A stretch of 12,285 nucleotides of DNA from JAMCRM01 sp041685075 (GTDB lineage Bacteria; Acidobacteriota; Terriglobia; Bryobacterales; Bryobacteraceae): contig JAWLGN010000161.1 of assembly GCA_041685075.1 (NCBI GenBank), positions 1 through 12,285 of the forward strand, in the 5' to 3' direction. Shown in pieces: positions 7,286 to 12,285 of this stretch. Numbering within the stretch: position 1 is the stretch's first letter; each line of letters opens with the position of its first letter. The translations under genes and the position numbers were made by a program. The notes under the pieces are model-generated. The model was not told the DNA's origin. It ran no database searches and saw only the letters and a list, made by a program, of their open reading frames with translations.

Positions 7286-8935
7286 CTACCCGGCGCCCAA
7301 CCACGCCACCATCAACTGCGCCAGCACAATTTTAATGACCATGCTGGTGGCGTAGACGCTGGCGTAGGCCACGTTCGGCAACTCCGAAGCGGTCTGGTTA
7401 TTGGCGAAGGCCAGGCACGCCGACTGCGTCTGCACGCCGGACACAAGCCCGGTCATGGTATCGAACGGCAGCCGCATGAGTTTGTAGCCGGCGTACATGG
7501 CGGCGGCGGCCGGTACCATGGTCACCAGCGCGCCGGCGCCGATGAGAACCAGGCCGCCGTCGCGCACCGTGGCGGCGAAGCCGTGGCCCGCGCGTGTTCC
7601 GACGCCCGCCAGGAACAGCAGCAGCCCAATCTGCCGGAGCGTGAGATTGGCGCTGACGGGCATGACCCACGTCATGCGCCCGGTGCGCTCCACTCTCCCC
7701 AGCACCAGGGCCACCAACAGCGGGCCTCCTGCCAGCCCCAGCTTCACGGTAGATCCTCCGGGCAGCGGAATCGGCATCAGCCCCGCCATGACCCCCAGCA
7801 CCATGCCCAGCGCCACCGAGATGAACTCCGTCTCGGCGGTGCCCTTGATCGAGTCGCCGAAAAACTGGCTCACCGCGGGGAAGTTGGAACGGCGCGTGAG
7901 AACGAGCACGCGGTCGCCGGATTCCAGGCGCGTTTCCGGCGTGGGCACCACGTCGATATCGCCGCGCATGAGCCGCGTGATGGTGGCCGAGAGCCGGTCC
8001 TGGAGTTCGAGTTCGCGGATGCGCTTCCCCACGACCTCTTTGTTGGAGACGATCACGCGGCGGATATCCAGTTCCGAGCGGTCGGCTGTGATCTCGGTCC
8101 CGGCCGGCTCGCCGAAGATCTGTTGCGCGCGTTCGATGGCCTCTTCGCCGCCTACTACCGCCACGATGTCGCCGAGTTCGAGCCGCGTGGAGAAGCGCGG
8201 GATGTCCACCCGCCCTTCCTTCCGGATACGGCTGATGACGAAGCCGTGCTGCTTGTGCACGCGCAGCAGGTCCCCGACGGTGCAGCCGGCCACTCCGGGA
8301 TTGCGTACCACGAAATCGCGCACCAGGATCTCGGGTTGCTGTTCGGGGGGTGAGGGTTGGGCCCGCCACAGCCGGCGCGTGAACTGGAAGACCAGCATCA
8401 CTCCAACCACGCCCATCGGATAGGAGAGGCTGTAGGCGATCACCGGCTCGGCCATCAGGGCGCGGGTCTGCTGTGGCGCCAGTCGCCGGCTGCGCGCGGT
8501 GTCCCGCAGGACCTCACGGGTGGCTTCGAGCGCCGGGGTGTTGGTCATAGCGCCGCAAAACAGTCCCGCCGCCCGCGGTCCGCCAATCCCCAGCCACGCC
8601 GCCAACGCCACGGTCAGCACCGCTCCCAGCACTACCGACCCCACGGCCAGCACGGTGGCGCGGAAGCCGTGGCCGCGGATGCTATTGAAAAAGGCCGGCC
8701 CCGAGTGGATCCCCACCGTGTAGACGAACATGATCAGCCCCAGGGTGGCCAGCGCATCGGGCAGCGCCACGCTGGGACCCAGCGATCCCACCGCCAGCCC
8801 CGCGAAGAGCACGCCCGCCACGCCCAGGCGCACGCCGAAAATGGGGATCTGGCCCACGACGTATCCCAGTCCGATCACCACGAACAGCGTCAGGATGGGG
8901 TAGTCCGTCAGCGTCGTGACCAGCGCCTGTTGCAT
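7286..8935 (-). CDS. AspT/YidE-family antiporter with two TrkA-C (RCK) domains
   Basis: 549 aa, an inner-membrane transporter of the aspartate-alanine exchanger family. Hydrophobic helices fill about residues 10-190 and 375-547, two copies of the Asp-Al_Ex domain. Between them lie two soluble RCK_C-type domains (about 205-285 and 290-370), each ending in the usual LELGDIVAVVG / LESGDRVLVLT strand. Conserved-looking membrane motifs are GAMTNTPALEA in the first half and GVQTQSACLAFANN in the second. Known members exchange aspartate for alanine or related dicarboxylates, but most, such as E. coli YidE/YbjL, have no proven substrate. The RCK-type domains suggest control by a small ligand. Start ATG 8935 opens directly into the first helix. 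It lies 45 bp behind the acetyltransferase gene on the same strand and has its own -10-like box. The substrate cannot be predicted. Confidence 0.92.
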   Translation of the reverse strand: MQQALVTTLTDYPILTLFVVIGLGYVVGQIPIFGVRLGVAGVLFAGLAVGSLGPSVALPDALATLGLIMFVYTVGIHSGPAFFNSIRGHGFRATVLAVGSVVLGAVLTVALAAWLGIGGPRAAGLFCGAMTNTPALEATREVLRDTARSRRLAPQQTRALMAEPVIAYSLSYPMGVVGVMLVFQFTRRLWRAQPSPPEQQPEILVRDFVVRNPGVAGCTVGDLLRVHKQHGFVISRIRKEGRVDIPRFSTRLELGDIVAVVGGEEAIERAQQIFGEPAGTEITADRSELDIRRVIVSNKEVVGKRIRELELQDRLSATITRLMRGDIDVVPTPETRLESGDRVLVLTRRSNFPAVSQFFGDSIKGTAETEFISVALGMVLGVMAGLMPIPLPGGSTVKLGLAGGPLLVALVLGRVERTGRMTWVMPVSANLTLRQIGLLLFLAGVGTRAGHGFAATVRDGGLVLIGAGALVTMVPAAAAMYAGYKLMRLPFDTMTGLVSGVQTQSACLAFANNQTASELPNVAYASVYATSMVIKIVLAQLMVAWLGAG

Positions 8936-8944
8936 GGAACATCC

Positions 8945-8950
8945 AGTGTA
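8945..8950 (-). promoter_or_regulatory. Putative -10 box (TACACT) for the antiporter gene
   Basis: TACACT on the minus strand sits nine bases before ATG 8935, within the 45-bp gap behind the acetyltransferase stop. It suggests the antiporter is transcribed on its own, with little or no 5' leader. Confidence 0.4.
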
Positions 8951-8980
8951 GAAGGTTTTCCGCGGTGTGGTGCTCCTGTT

Positions 8981-9442
8981 TCAATCCAGTGGTTTGCGAA
9001 ACGAGACCACGCGGCCGGTTTCGCTGTATCCCAGGCGTGCGTGGGCGCGCTGGCTGTCGAGGTCATCGAGTTCGGCGTCGGAGGCCATCTCCCGCATGCC
9101 GCGCTCGCGCGCCCAGTTCTCGGCGGCCTCCACCAGTTTCCGGCCGATGCCCAGCCCGCGCCGTTCAGGAAGCACGTACCAGCCCTCGAGGTAGCCTACC
9201 GGCGAGGTCTCGCAGCCTTCGGCGTAGTCGCGCAGTCCGGCCTCGGCGAAGCCTGCCGCGCGGCCGTCTTCATCCACCCAGATCCACGCGGCGTAGTTCC
9301 CCCGCCGCAGAAGCCGCCCGGTTTCCACGGCGTTTTCCTGCGCCGAAAGGTGGGGCCATAGCCGGCGGCGCAGATCCAGCCAGGAGGCCAGGTGCCGGCC
9401 GCCCGCCTCGATTCGTACAATGCCCCTCGCGGTGGTGCTCAT
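8981..9442 (-). CDS. GNAT acetyltransferase, AAC(6')-like aminoglycoside 6'-N-acetyltransferase
   Basis: 153 aa, a complete single-domain GNAT fold. The acetyl-CoA loop is RRGLGIG (94-100). The pattern is specifically that of the AAC(6')-I aminoglycoside acetyltransferases: LRRRLWPH near 24-31, the DYAEGCETSP...YLEGWYV block at 72-90, and ASDAELDD...SQRAHARLGY then RVVSFRKPL at the end. These enzymes acetylate the 6'-amino group of kanamycin, tobramycin or amikacin in the cytoplasm; chromosomal relatives may have other natural substrates. ATG 9442 is the first plausible start. An AAGGAG motif lies about 20 bases upstream of it, too far for normal use. Its start is only 29 bp from that of the divergent isomerase gene. 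There is no integron or transposon sequence around it and its codon use looks like that of its neighbours, so it appears to be resident. Family call is strong; actual resistance is untested. Confidence 0.88.
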   Translation of the reverse strand: MSTTARGIVRIEAGGRHLASWLDLRRRLWPHLSAQENAVETGRLLRRGNYAAWIWVDEDGRAAGFAEAGLRDYAEGCETSPVGYLEGWYVLPERRGLGIGRKLVEAAENWARERGMREMASDAELDDLDSQRAHARLGYSETGRVVSFRKPLD

Positions 9443-9456
9443 GCCATTAATTTTGT

Positions 9457-9462
9457 TATCTT
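9457..9462 (+). promoter_or_regulatory. Putative extended -10 box (TGT-TATCTT) for the isomerase gene
   Basis: TATCTT is preceded by TGn (9454-9456) and lies nine bases before ATG 9472. The intervening ctccttacc has no Shine-Dalgarno. The gap 9443-9471 is clearly AT-richer than its surroundings, and any -35 region would fall inside the acetyltransferase gene. Confidence 0.45.
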
Positions 9463-9471
9463 CTCCTTACC

Positions 9472-10311
9472 ATGACACCACGCAACACCATCTCCCGCCG
9501 CTCCCTGCTGGCTATGGCGGCCGCGGCTCCGCTGGCGCCTGCCCTGGCCGCCAGGAATGTCTCCGTCGGGCTGGAACTGTATTCCGTCCGCAACGAGTTG
9601 AAGGAGGACCTGACCGGAACCGTCCGCGCCGTCGCCAAAATGGGATACGAGGGCGTGGAGTTCTTCTCCCCCTATTTCAGTTGGACCACCGATTACGCCA
9701 TGGAAGTGCGGAAGCTCCTCGACGAGCTGAAAATCCGCTGCTTCTCCACGCACAACGGCCCCGCTTCGTTCCAGCCGGAGAACCTGAGCAAAGCCATCGA
9801 GCTGAACCAGATTTTGGGCAGCCGCCTGGTGGTCATGGCGAGCGCCGGCAGGGTAAACGGGTTGGACGGCTGGAAGGCCGTCGCCGATCGCCTGAACGCC
9901 GCCGCCGAGAAGATGAAGCCGCTCGGCATGAGCCCCGGCTTCCACAATCACCAGACGGAGTTCCGGACCCTGGAGGGGCAGAAGCCGATTGAAGTGCTGG
10001 CCGCCCGCACCACCCGGGACGTTGTCCTGCAACTCGACGTGGGCACCTGCGTGGAGACCGGCAACGACCCGGTGGCCTGGATCAACAAGAATCCCGGACG
10101 CATCAAGTCCGTGCATCTGAAGGATTGGTCCAAGGTGCGGGGCTACAAAGTGCTTCTCGGCGAAGGCGACGCGCCCTGGAAGAAGATCTTCCAGGCTGCC
10201 GAGAAGGCCGGCGGCGTGGAGCACTACCTGGTGGAGCAGGAAGGCAGCGACTACCCGCCCATGGAAACCGCCGAGCGCTGCCTGGCGGCATACCGCAAGC
10301 TGCGCAAATAG
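9472..10311 (+). CDS. Tat-exported sugar isomerase/epimerase-like protein (xylose isomerase-like TIM barrel)
   Basis: 279 aa. A Tat-type signal (SRRSLLAMAAAAP at 8-20, cut near ALAA, residue 27) is followed by an AP-endonuclease-2/xylose isomerase-like TIM barrel. Strand 1 is VGLELYSVR (32-40) and strand 2 ends GYEGVEFF. Likely metal ligands or catalytic residues are H158/H160 (GFHNHQTEF), D189 (LQLDVGT), H215 (SVHLKDW) and E255 (LVEQEG). Family members epimerise or isomerise ketoses, open inositol ketones, or act as lyases on 3-keto sugars. Tat export makes a phosphorylated substrate unlikely despite the usual family name. It is followed at 172 bp by an exported Gfo/Idh/MocA oxidoreductase on the same strand, a frequent partnership in sugar oxidation pathways. 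Fold is firm; reaction is inferred only. Confidence 0.92.
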   Translation: MTPRNTISRRSLLAMAAAAPLAPALAARNVSVGLELYSVRNELKEDLTGTVRAVAKMGYEGVEFFSPYFSWTTDYAMEVRKLLDELKIRCFSTHNGPASFQPENLSKAIELNQILGSRLVVMASAGRVNGLDGWKAVADRLNAAAEKMKPLGMSPGFHNHQTEFRTLEGQKPIEVLAARTTRDVVLQLDVGTCVETGNDPVAWINKNPGRIKSVHLKDWSKVRGYKVLLGEGDAPWKKIFQAAEKAGGVEHYLVEQEGSDYPPMETAERCLAAYRKLRK

Positions 10312-10349
10312 CGGGGCGCGCGGCCTCCTCCGCATTGCCCGCTGCCCCG

Positions 10350-10358
10350 TGCTATAAA
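10350..10358 (+). promoter_or_regulatory. Putative extended -10 promoter (TGC-TATAAA) ahead of the leader ORF
   Basis: TATAAA (10353-10358) with a TGn extension (10350-10352) is the closest match to a consensus extended -10 in the window. Transcription would start near 10365, just upstream of AGGAGG at 10369. No -35 at proper spacing is seen. It would separate the oxidoreductase from the isomerase gene. Confidence 0.5.
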
Positions 10359-10385
10359 GGGCGATCAGAGGAGGCGCTTATCCGA

Positions 10386-10487
10386 ATGGAGCCGGCTCGC
10401 CGCGGATGCGTTGCGGCCGGCCTCGCGGGGCAGGCACGCCGGCCGGCCCGCGGGCGTCCAGGAACCATAACGCCGGAAGCAACATGA
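10386..10487 (+). CDS. Putative 33-aa leader peptide with perfect Shine-Dalgarno, overlapping the oxidoreductase start
   Basis: ATG 10386 follows a perfect AGGAGG (10369-10374) by 11 bases, the only full-consensus ribosome site in front of a start in this window. The frame encodes 33 residues (begins MEPARRGCVAAG, ends TITPEAT) and is rich in Arg, Ala, Gly and Pro. Its TGA (10485-10487) overlaps the ATG of the next gene as ATGA, the classic arrangement for translational coupling. I recognise no family, no membrane segment and no run of one amino acid of the kind seen in attenuation leaders. It may instead be a chance frame in GC-rich DNA; the ribosome site and the overlap are the case for it. 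Confidence 0.45.
   Translation: MEPARRGCVAAGLAGQARRPARGRPGTITPEAT
10414..10445 (+). repeat. Inverted repeat (8-bp stem) inside the leader ORF
   Basis: CGGCCGGC (10414-10421) and GCCGGCCG (10438-10445) are exact inverted repeats with a 16-base loop. In RNA this would form a stem between the leader start and the oxidoreductase start, where a translating ribosome could open it. GC-rich DNA yields such repeats by chance. Confidence 0.35.
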
Positions 10488-11794
10488 AGAACAACCCCGA
10501 AATCACTCGCCGCGGTTTTGTCTCCGCCGGAGGCGCCGCGCTTGCCGCCGCCACGGCGCCGCTCGGCGCAGCGGCTCAGAAGCGACTGCGCGTCGCATTG
10601 GTCGGAACCGGCAGCCGTGGGCTGCATTGGGGCGCCGACCTGGTGGCCAACTATGCCGACGTCGTCGAACTGGTCGGCCTCTGCGACATCAATTCCAAGC
10701 GCGCCAGCGCCGCCAAGGAGATGATGCGCGCCACCTGCCCTACCTTCGTGGACTTCGACCGGATGATCAAGGAGACCTCGCCCGACACCGTCCTGGTCAC
10801 CAGCACCGATTCCGCCCACTACATCCACATCATCCGCGCCATGGAACTGGGGCGCGACGTGATCACGGAAAAGCCCATGTGCATCGACGAGGAGCAGCTT
10901 CGGGCCATCCTCGACGCCGAGCGCAAGTTCGGGCGCAAGCTCACCGTGGCCTTCAACGCGCGCCACTCCCCGGAAGCCAAGAAGATTAAGGAACTGCTGC
11001 TCGAAAAGGCTATCGGGGAGGTTGTCTCGGTGGACTATCAGGAGTACCTCGATACCGACCACGGCGCCAGCTACTTCCGCCGCTGGCACCGGCTGAAGCA
11101 GTACTCCGGCACCCTCACCTGCACGAAGTCCTGCCATCACTTCGACCAGGTGAACTGGTGGCTCGACGACGTGCCCGTGGAAGTGGTGGCCTGGGGCGAT
11201 CTGAAGTTCTACGGAAAGAACGGCCCCTTCCGCCACACCCGTTGCCGCGGTTGCCCGCACCGCGAACGCTGCCAGTTCTACGTGGATATCACCAAAAATC
11301 AGCGCAGCATGCAGTTGTACGTGGGTGCGGAGTCCGAGGACGGCTACTTCATCGACGGCTGCGTCTTCCGCCAGGACATCAATATTCAGGACACCTTCAG
11401 CATCATCACCCGCTACGCCAACGGCGCGCGCCTGACCTATACGGCCAACACCTTCATGCCCTACGAGGGCCAGGAGATCGGCATCAACGGCACGAAGGGG
11501 CGCATCGATTACAACGCCTACTCCGCCCCCGGCTACCGGGACCGGCAACTGCGGCTTACCCGCTCCTTCGGCAAGTCCGAGGTGTTCGAGTTGAAACGGC
11601 GCGCGGGCGGGCACGGGGGATCCGATCCCTCGGTGCGCGACCTGATTCTGCGCGATACGAGCGCGCCGGACCCGCTGGGGCTCAAGGCCGGCAGCAAGGC
11701 AGGGGCCTACTCCAGCCTCATCGGCATCGCCGCCTACCGCAGCATGGAGCGCGGCGGCCAGACGGTGCGCATTCAGGACCTGGTGAAGCTGTAA
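10484..11794 (+). CDS. Tat-exported Gfo/Idh/MocA-family oxidoreductase with Cys cluster
   Basis: 436 aa. I chose ATG 10484 because it places the Tat motif TRRGFVS at residues 8-14; ATG 10406 in the same frame would bury it. GGAAG lies about seven bases upstream. The N-terminal Rossmann domain has VGTGSRG (40-46) and LCDIN (67-70), then EKP (129-131) with the family's catalytic Lys. The C-terminal alpha/beta domain has SCHHFDQVNWW (216-226), corresponding to the HxxD active-site region. An insert carries C254, C257 and C263 (RCRGCPHRERC), with C217 nearby, a possible metal site or structural staple. The role is NAD(P)-linked oxidation or reduction of a sugar or cyclitol ring. Export is known for the Zymomonas relative, which folds with its cofactor before Tat transport. 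It overlaps the leader ORF by 4 bases. Confidence 0.94.
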   Translation: MKNNPEITRRGFVSAGGAALAAATAPLGAAAQKRLRVALVGTGSRGLHWGADLVANYADVVELVGLCDINSKRASAAKEMMRATCPTFVDFDRMIKETSPDTVLVTSTDSAHYIHIIRAMELGRDVITEKPMCIDEEQLRAILDAERKFGRKLTVAFNARHSPEAKKIKELLLEKAIGEVVSVDYQEYLDTDHGASYFRRWHRLKQYSGTLTCTKSCHHFDQVNWWLDDVPVEVVAWGDLKFYGKNGPFRHTRCRGCPHRERCQFYVDITKNQRSMQLYVGAESEDGYFIDGCVFRQDINIQDTFSIITRYANGARLTYTANTFMPYEGQEIGINGTKGRIDYNAYSAPGYRDRQLRLTRSFGKSEVFELKRRAGGHGGSDPSVRDLILRDTSAPDPLGLKAGSKAGAYSSLIGIAAYRSMERGGQTVRIQDLVKL

Positions 11795-11805
11795 AAGCGG
11801 TCCGG

Positions 11806-11854
11806 CGGCGCGGGCCCAGCCGCATCGCTTCCTGGGGCGGGCGGCCCCGCGCCG
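11806..11854 (+). terminator. Candidate terminator hairpin after the oxidoreductase gene
   Basis: CGGCGCGGG (11806-11814) pairs exactly with CCCGCGCCG (11846-11854), 9 bp, across a long loop that can itself fold (GGGGC...GCCCC). A pyrimidine-rich ctttccttct follows at 11858-11867. The 144-bp gap to nadA holds little else besides this, a second GC repeat and a promoter-like box. Confidence 0.4.
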
Positions 11855-11871
11855 CGGCTTTCCTTCTCCGG

Positions 11872-11897
11872 GCCGGCGTGCGGCCCCGCCCGCCGGC
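11872..11897. repeat. GC inverted repeat just upstream of the nadA -10 box
   Basis: GCCGGCG (11872-11878) and CGCCGGC (11891-11897) are exact 7-bp inverted repeats separated by 12 bases. They occupy the place of a -35 element for the -10 box at 11903, so an operator is conceivable, but a chance GC palindrome or part of the upstream terminator is as likely. Confidence 0.3.
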
Positions 11898-11899
11898 TC

Positions 11900-11908
11900 T
11901 GGTAGAAT
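11900..11908 (+). promoter_or_regulatory. Putative extended -10 promoter (TGG-TAGAAT) for nadA
   Basis: TAGAAT (11903-11908) carries a TGn extension and stands out in GC-rich DNA. It would give nadA a 5' leader of about 25 bases, unlike the leaderless-type spacing of most other genes here. Only a weak AGG lies in that leader. Confidence 0.5.
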
Positions 11909-11938
11909 AGTAACGATTGCTCAGGCACCCGTCTTACC

Positions 11939-12285
11939 ATGCCGGTCATAAGCGCCATCGCCGATGAGATTCGCGAGCTCAAGCGGGAGCGCCATGCCAT
12001 TCTGCTCGCGCACCACTACCAGGAGCCCGAGATCCAGGATCTCGCCGACGCGGTCGGCGACAGCCTGGAACTGGCGCGCCGCGCCCGCGAGTTCCAGGGC
12101 GAGGTCATCGCCTTCTGCGGTGTCTGGTTCATGGCGGAGACCGCCAAGGTGCTCAACCCGGAGCGCATCGTCGTGGTGCCCGACGCCGGAGCGGGGTGCA
12201 GCCTGGTGGACAGTTGCCCGGTTGAGCCGATCCGCGCCTTCCGCAGCCGCCACCCCGAGTACGCCATCGTCAGCTATATCAATAC
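11939..12285 (+). CDS. nadA: Quinolinate synthase A, N-terminal part (cut by window end)
   Basis: 115 codons from ATG 11939, with no stop before the right edge; full-length NadA is about 300-370 aa. NadA condenses iminoaspartate with dihydroxyacetone phosphate to quinolinate, the committed step of de novo NAD synthesis, using an oxygen-sensitive [4Fe-4S] cluster in the cytoplasm. Visible signatures are LLAHHYQEPEIQDLAD (22-37), GDSLELAR (40-47), the block CGVWFMAETAKVLNPE (60-75), and AGCSLVDSCP (85-94), whose C87 corresponds to the first cluster ligand. There is no signal peptide. The gene is separated from the sugar genes by a 144-bp gap with a terminator-like hairpin and its own promoter-like box, so it probably starts a separate transcription unit. 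Confidence 0.96.
   Translation, partial: MPVISAIADEIRELKRERHAILLAHHYQEPEIQDLADAVGDSLELARRAREFQGEVIAFCGVWFMAETAKVLNPERIVVVPDAGAGCSLVDSCPVEPIRAFRSRHPEYAIVSYIN

Noticed and set aside
7583..9361. Long plus-strand open frames across the antiporter and acetyltransferase genes
   Set aside because: They are antisense to two proteins with clear family motifs; their translations are His/Gln/Arg-rich and domain-free.
9463..9471. AAGGAG on the minus strand as the ribosome site of the acetyltransferase, with an ATT start nearer to it
   Set aside because: It is about 20 bases from ATG 9442, and an ATT start would be exceptional. Probably chance or part of a promoter.
10312..10349. Terminator hairpin after the isomerase gene (CGGGGC 10312-10317 with GCCCCG 10344-10349)
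   Set aside because: Only six pairs with competing partners, no T-tract, and it overlaps the likely promoter region; too weak to call.
10352..11614. 420-codon minus-strand open frame opposite the Gfo/Idh gene
   Set aside because: It is an antisense shadow of a gene with clear Rossmann and EKP motifs; its own translation shows no family.
1..12285. A single operon or mobile island covering the window
   Set aside because: Strand switches occur at 1141/1190, 5000/5014, 6390/6473, 7249/7286 and 9442/9472, and there are no integrase, transposase, direct repeats or tRNA-edge signs.

Overview
The window is GC-rich bacterial DNA (roughly two thirds G+C), densely coding, with short gaps, frequent strand switches and no tRNA, rRNA, CRISPR array or insertion sequence that I can see. 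The gene content suggests a member of the Acidobacteriota, most likely the Solibacter/Bryobacter group: many sugar-active enzymes with twin-arginine (Tat) export signals, a family 9 glycosidase, a Gfo/Idh/MocA oxidoreductase beside a xylose-isomerase-like TIM barrel, and an AspT-type transporter. The Planctomycetota also carry such Tat-tagged families, so the assignment is an inference.

Layout. Positions 1-1141 (-) hold an enolase-superfamily (mandelate racemase/muconate lactonizing) enzyme cut by the left edge. It is divergent from a GH9 glycosidase (1190-2935, +), which is followed by an exported YbaY-META protein (3003-4064, +) and an exported aldo/keto reductase (4071-5000, +). The reductase converges, over a hairpin built from both stop codons, on an exported amidohydrolase (5014-6390, -). 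That gene is divergent from an SDR dehydrogenase (6473-7249, +). The SDR gene converges over a strong hairpin on an AspT-family antiporter (7286-8935, -), behind which lies an AAC(6')-like acetyltransferase (8981-9442, -). Only 29 bp away, on the plus strand, begins a sugar isomerase/epimerase-like protein (9472-10311). It is followed by a 33-codon leader ORF (10386-10487) that overlaps a Gfo/Idh/MocA oxidoreductase gene (10484-11794). The start of nadA (11939 to the right edge) closes the window.

How it may work together. Six of the ten full or nearly full-length proteins carry Tat-type signals. The picture is one of periplasmic sugar processing: a GH9 enzyme that cuts glycans, exported oxidoreductases and epimerase/lyase-like enzymes acting on released sugars or sugar acids, and a cytoplasmic SDR. 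The isomerase plus Gfo/Idh pair resembles the gene partners of known 3-keto-sugar pathways. nadA, the acetyltransferase and the antiporter look unrelated to this theme.

The most notable non-coding signal is positional. Seven of eleven starts have a TAnnnT hexamer 6-9 bases upstream of the ATG, as expected of leaderless transcripts. The Gfo/Idh gene is different: it has an extended -10 box, the only perfect AGGAGG in front of a start, and an overlapping leader ORF.
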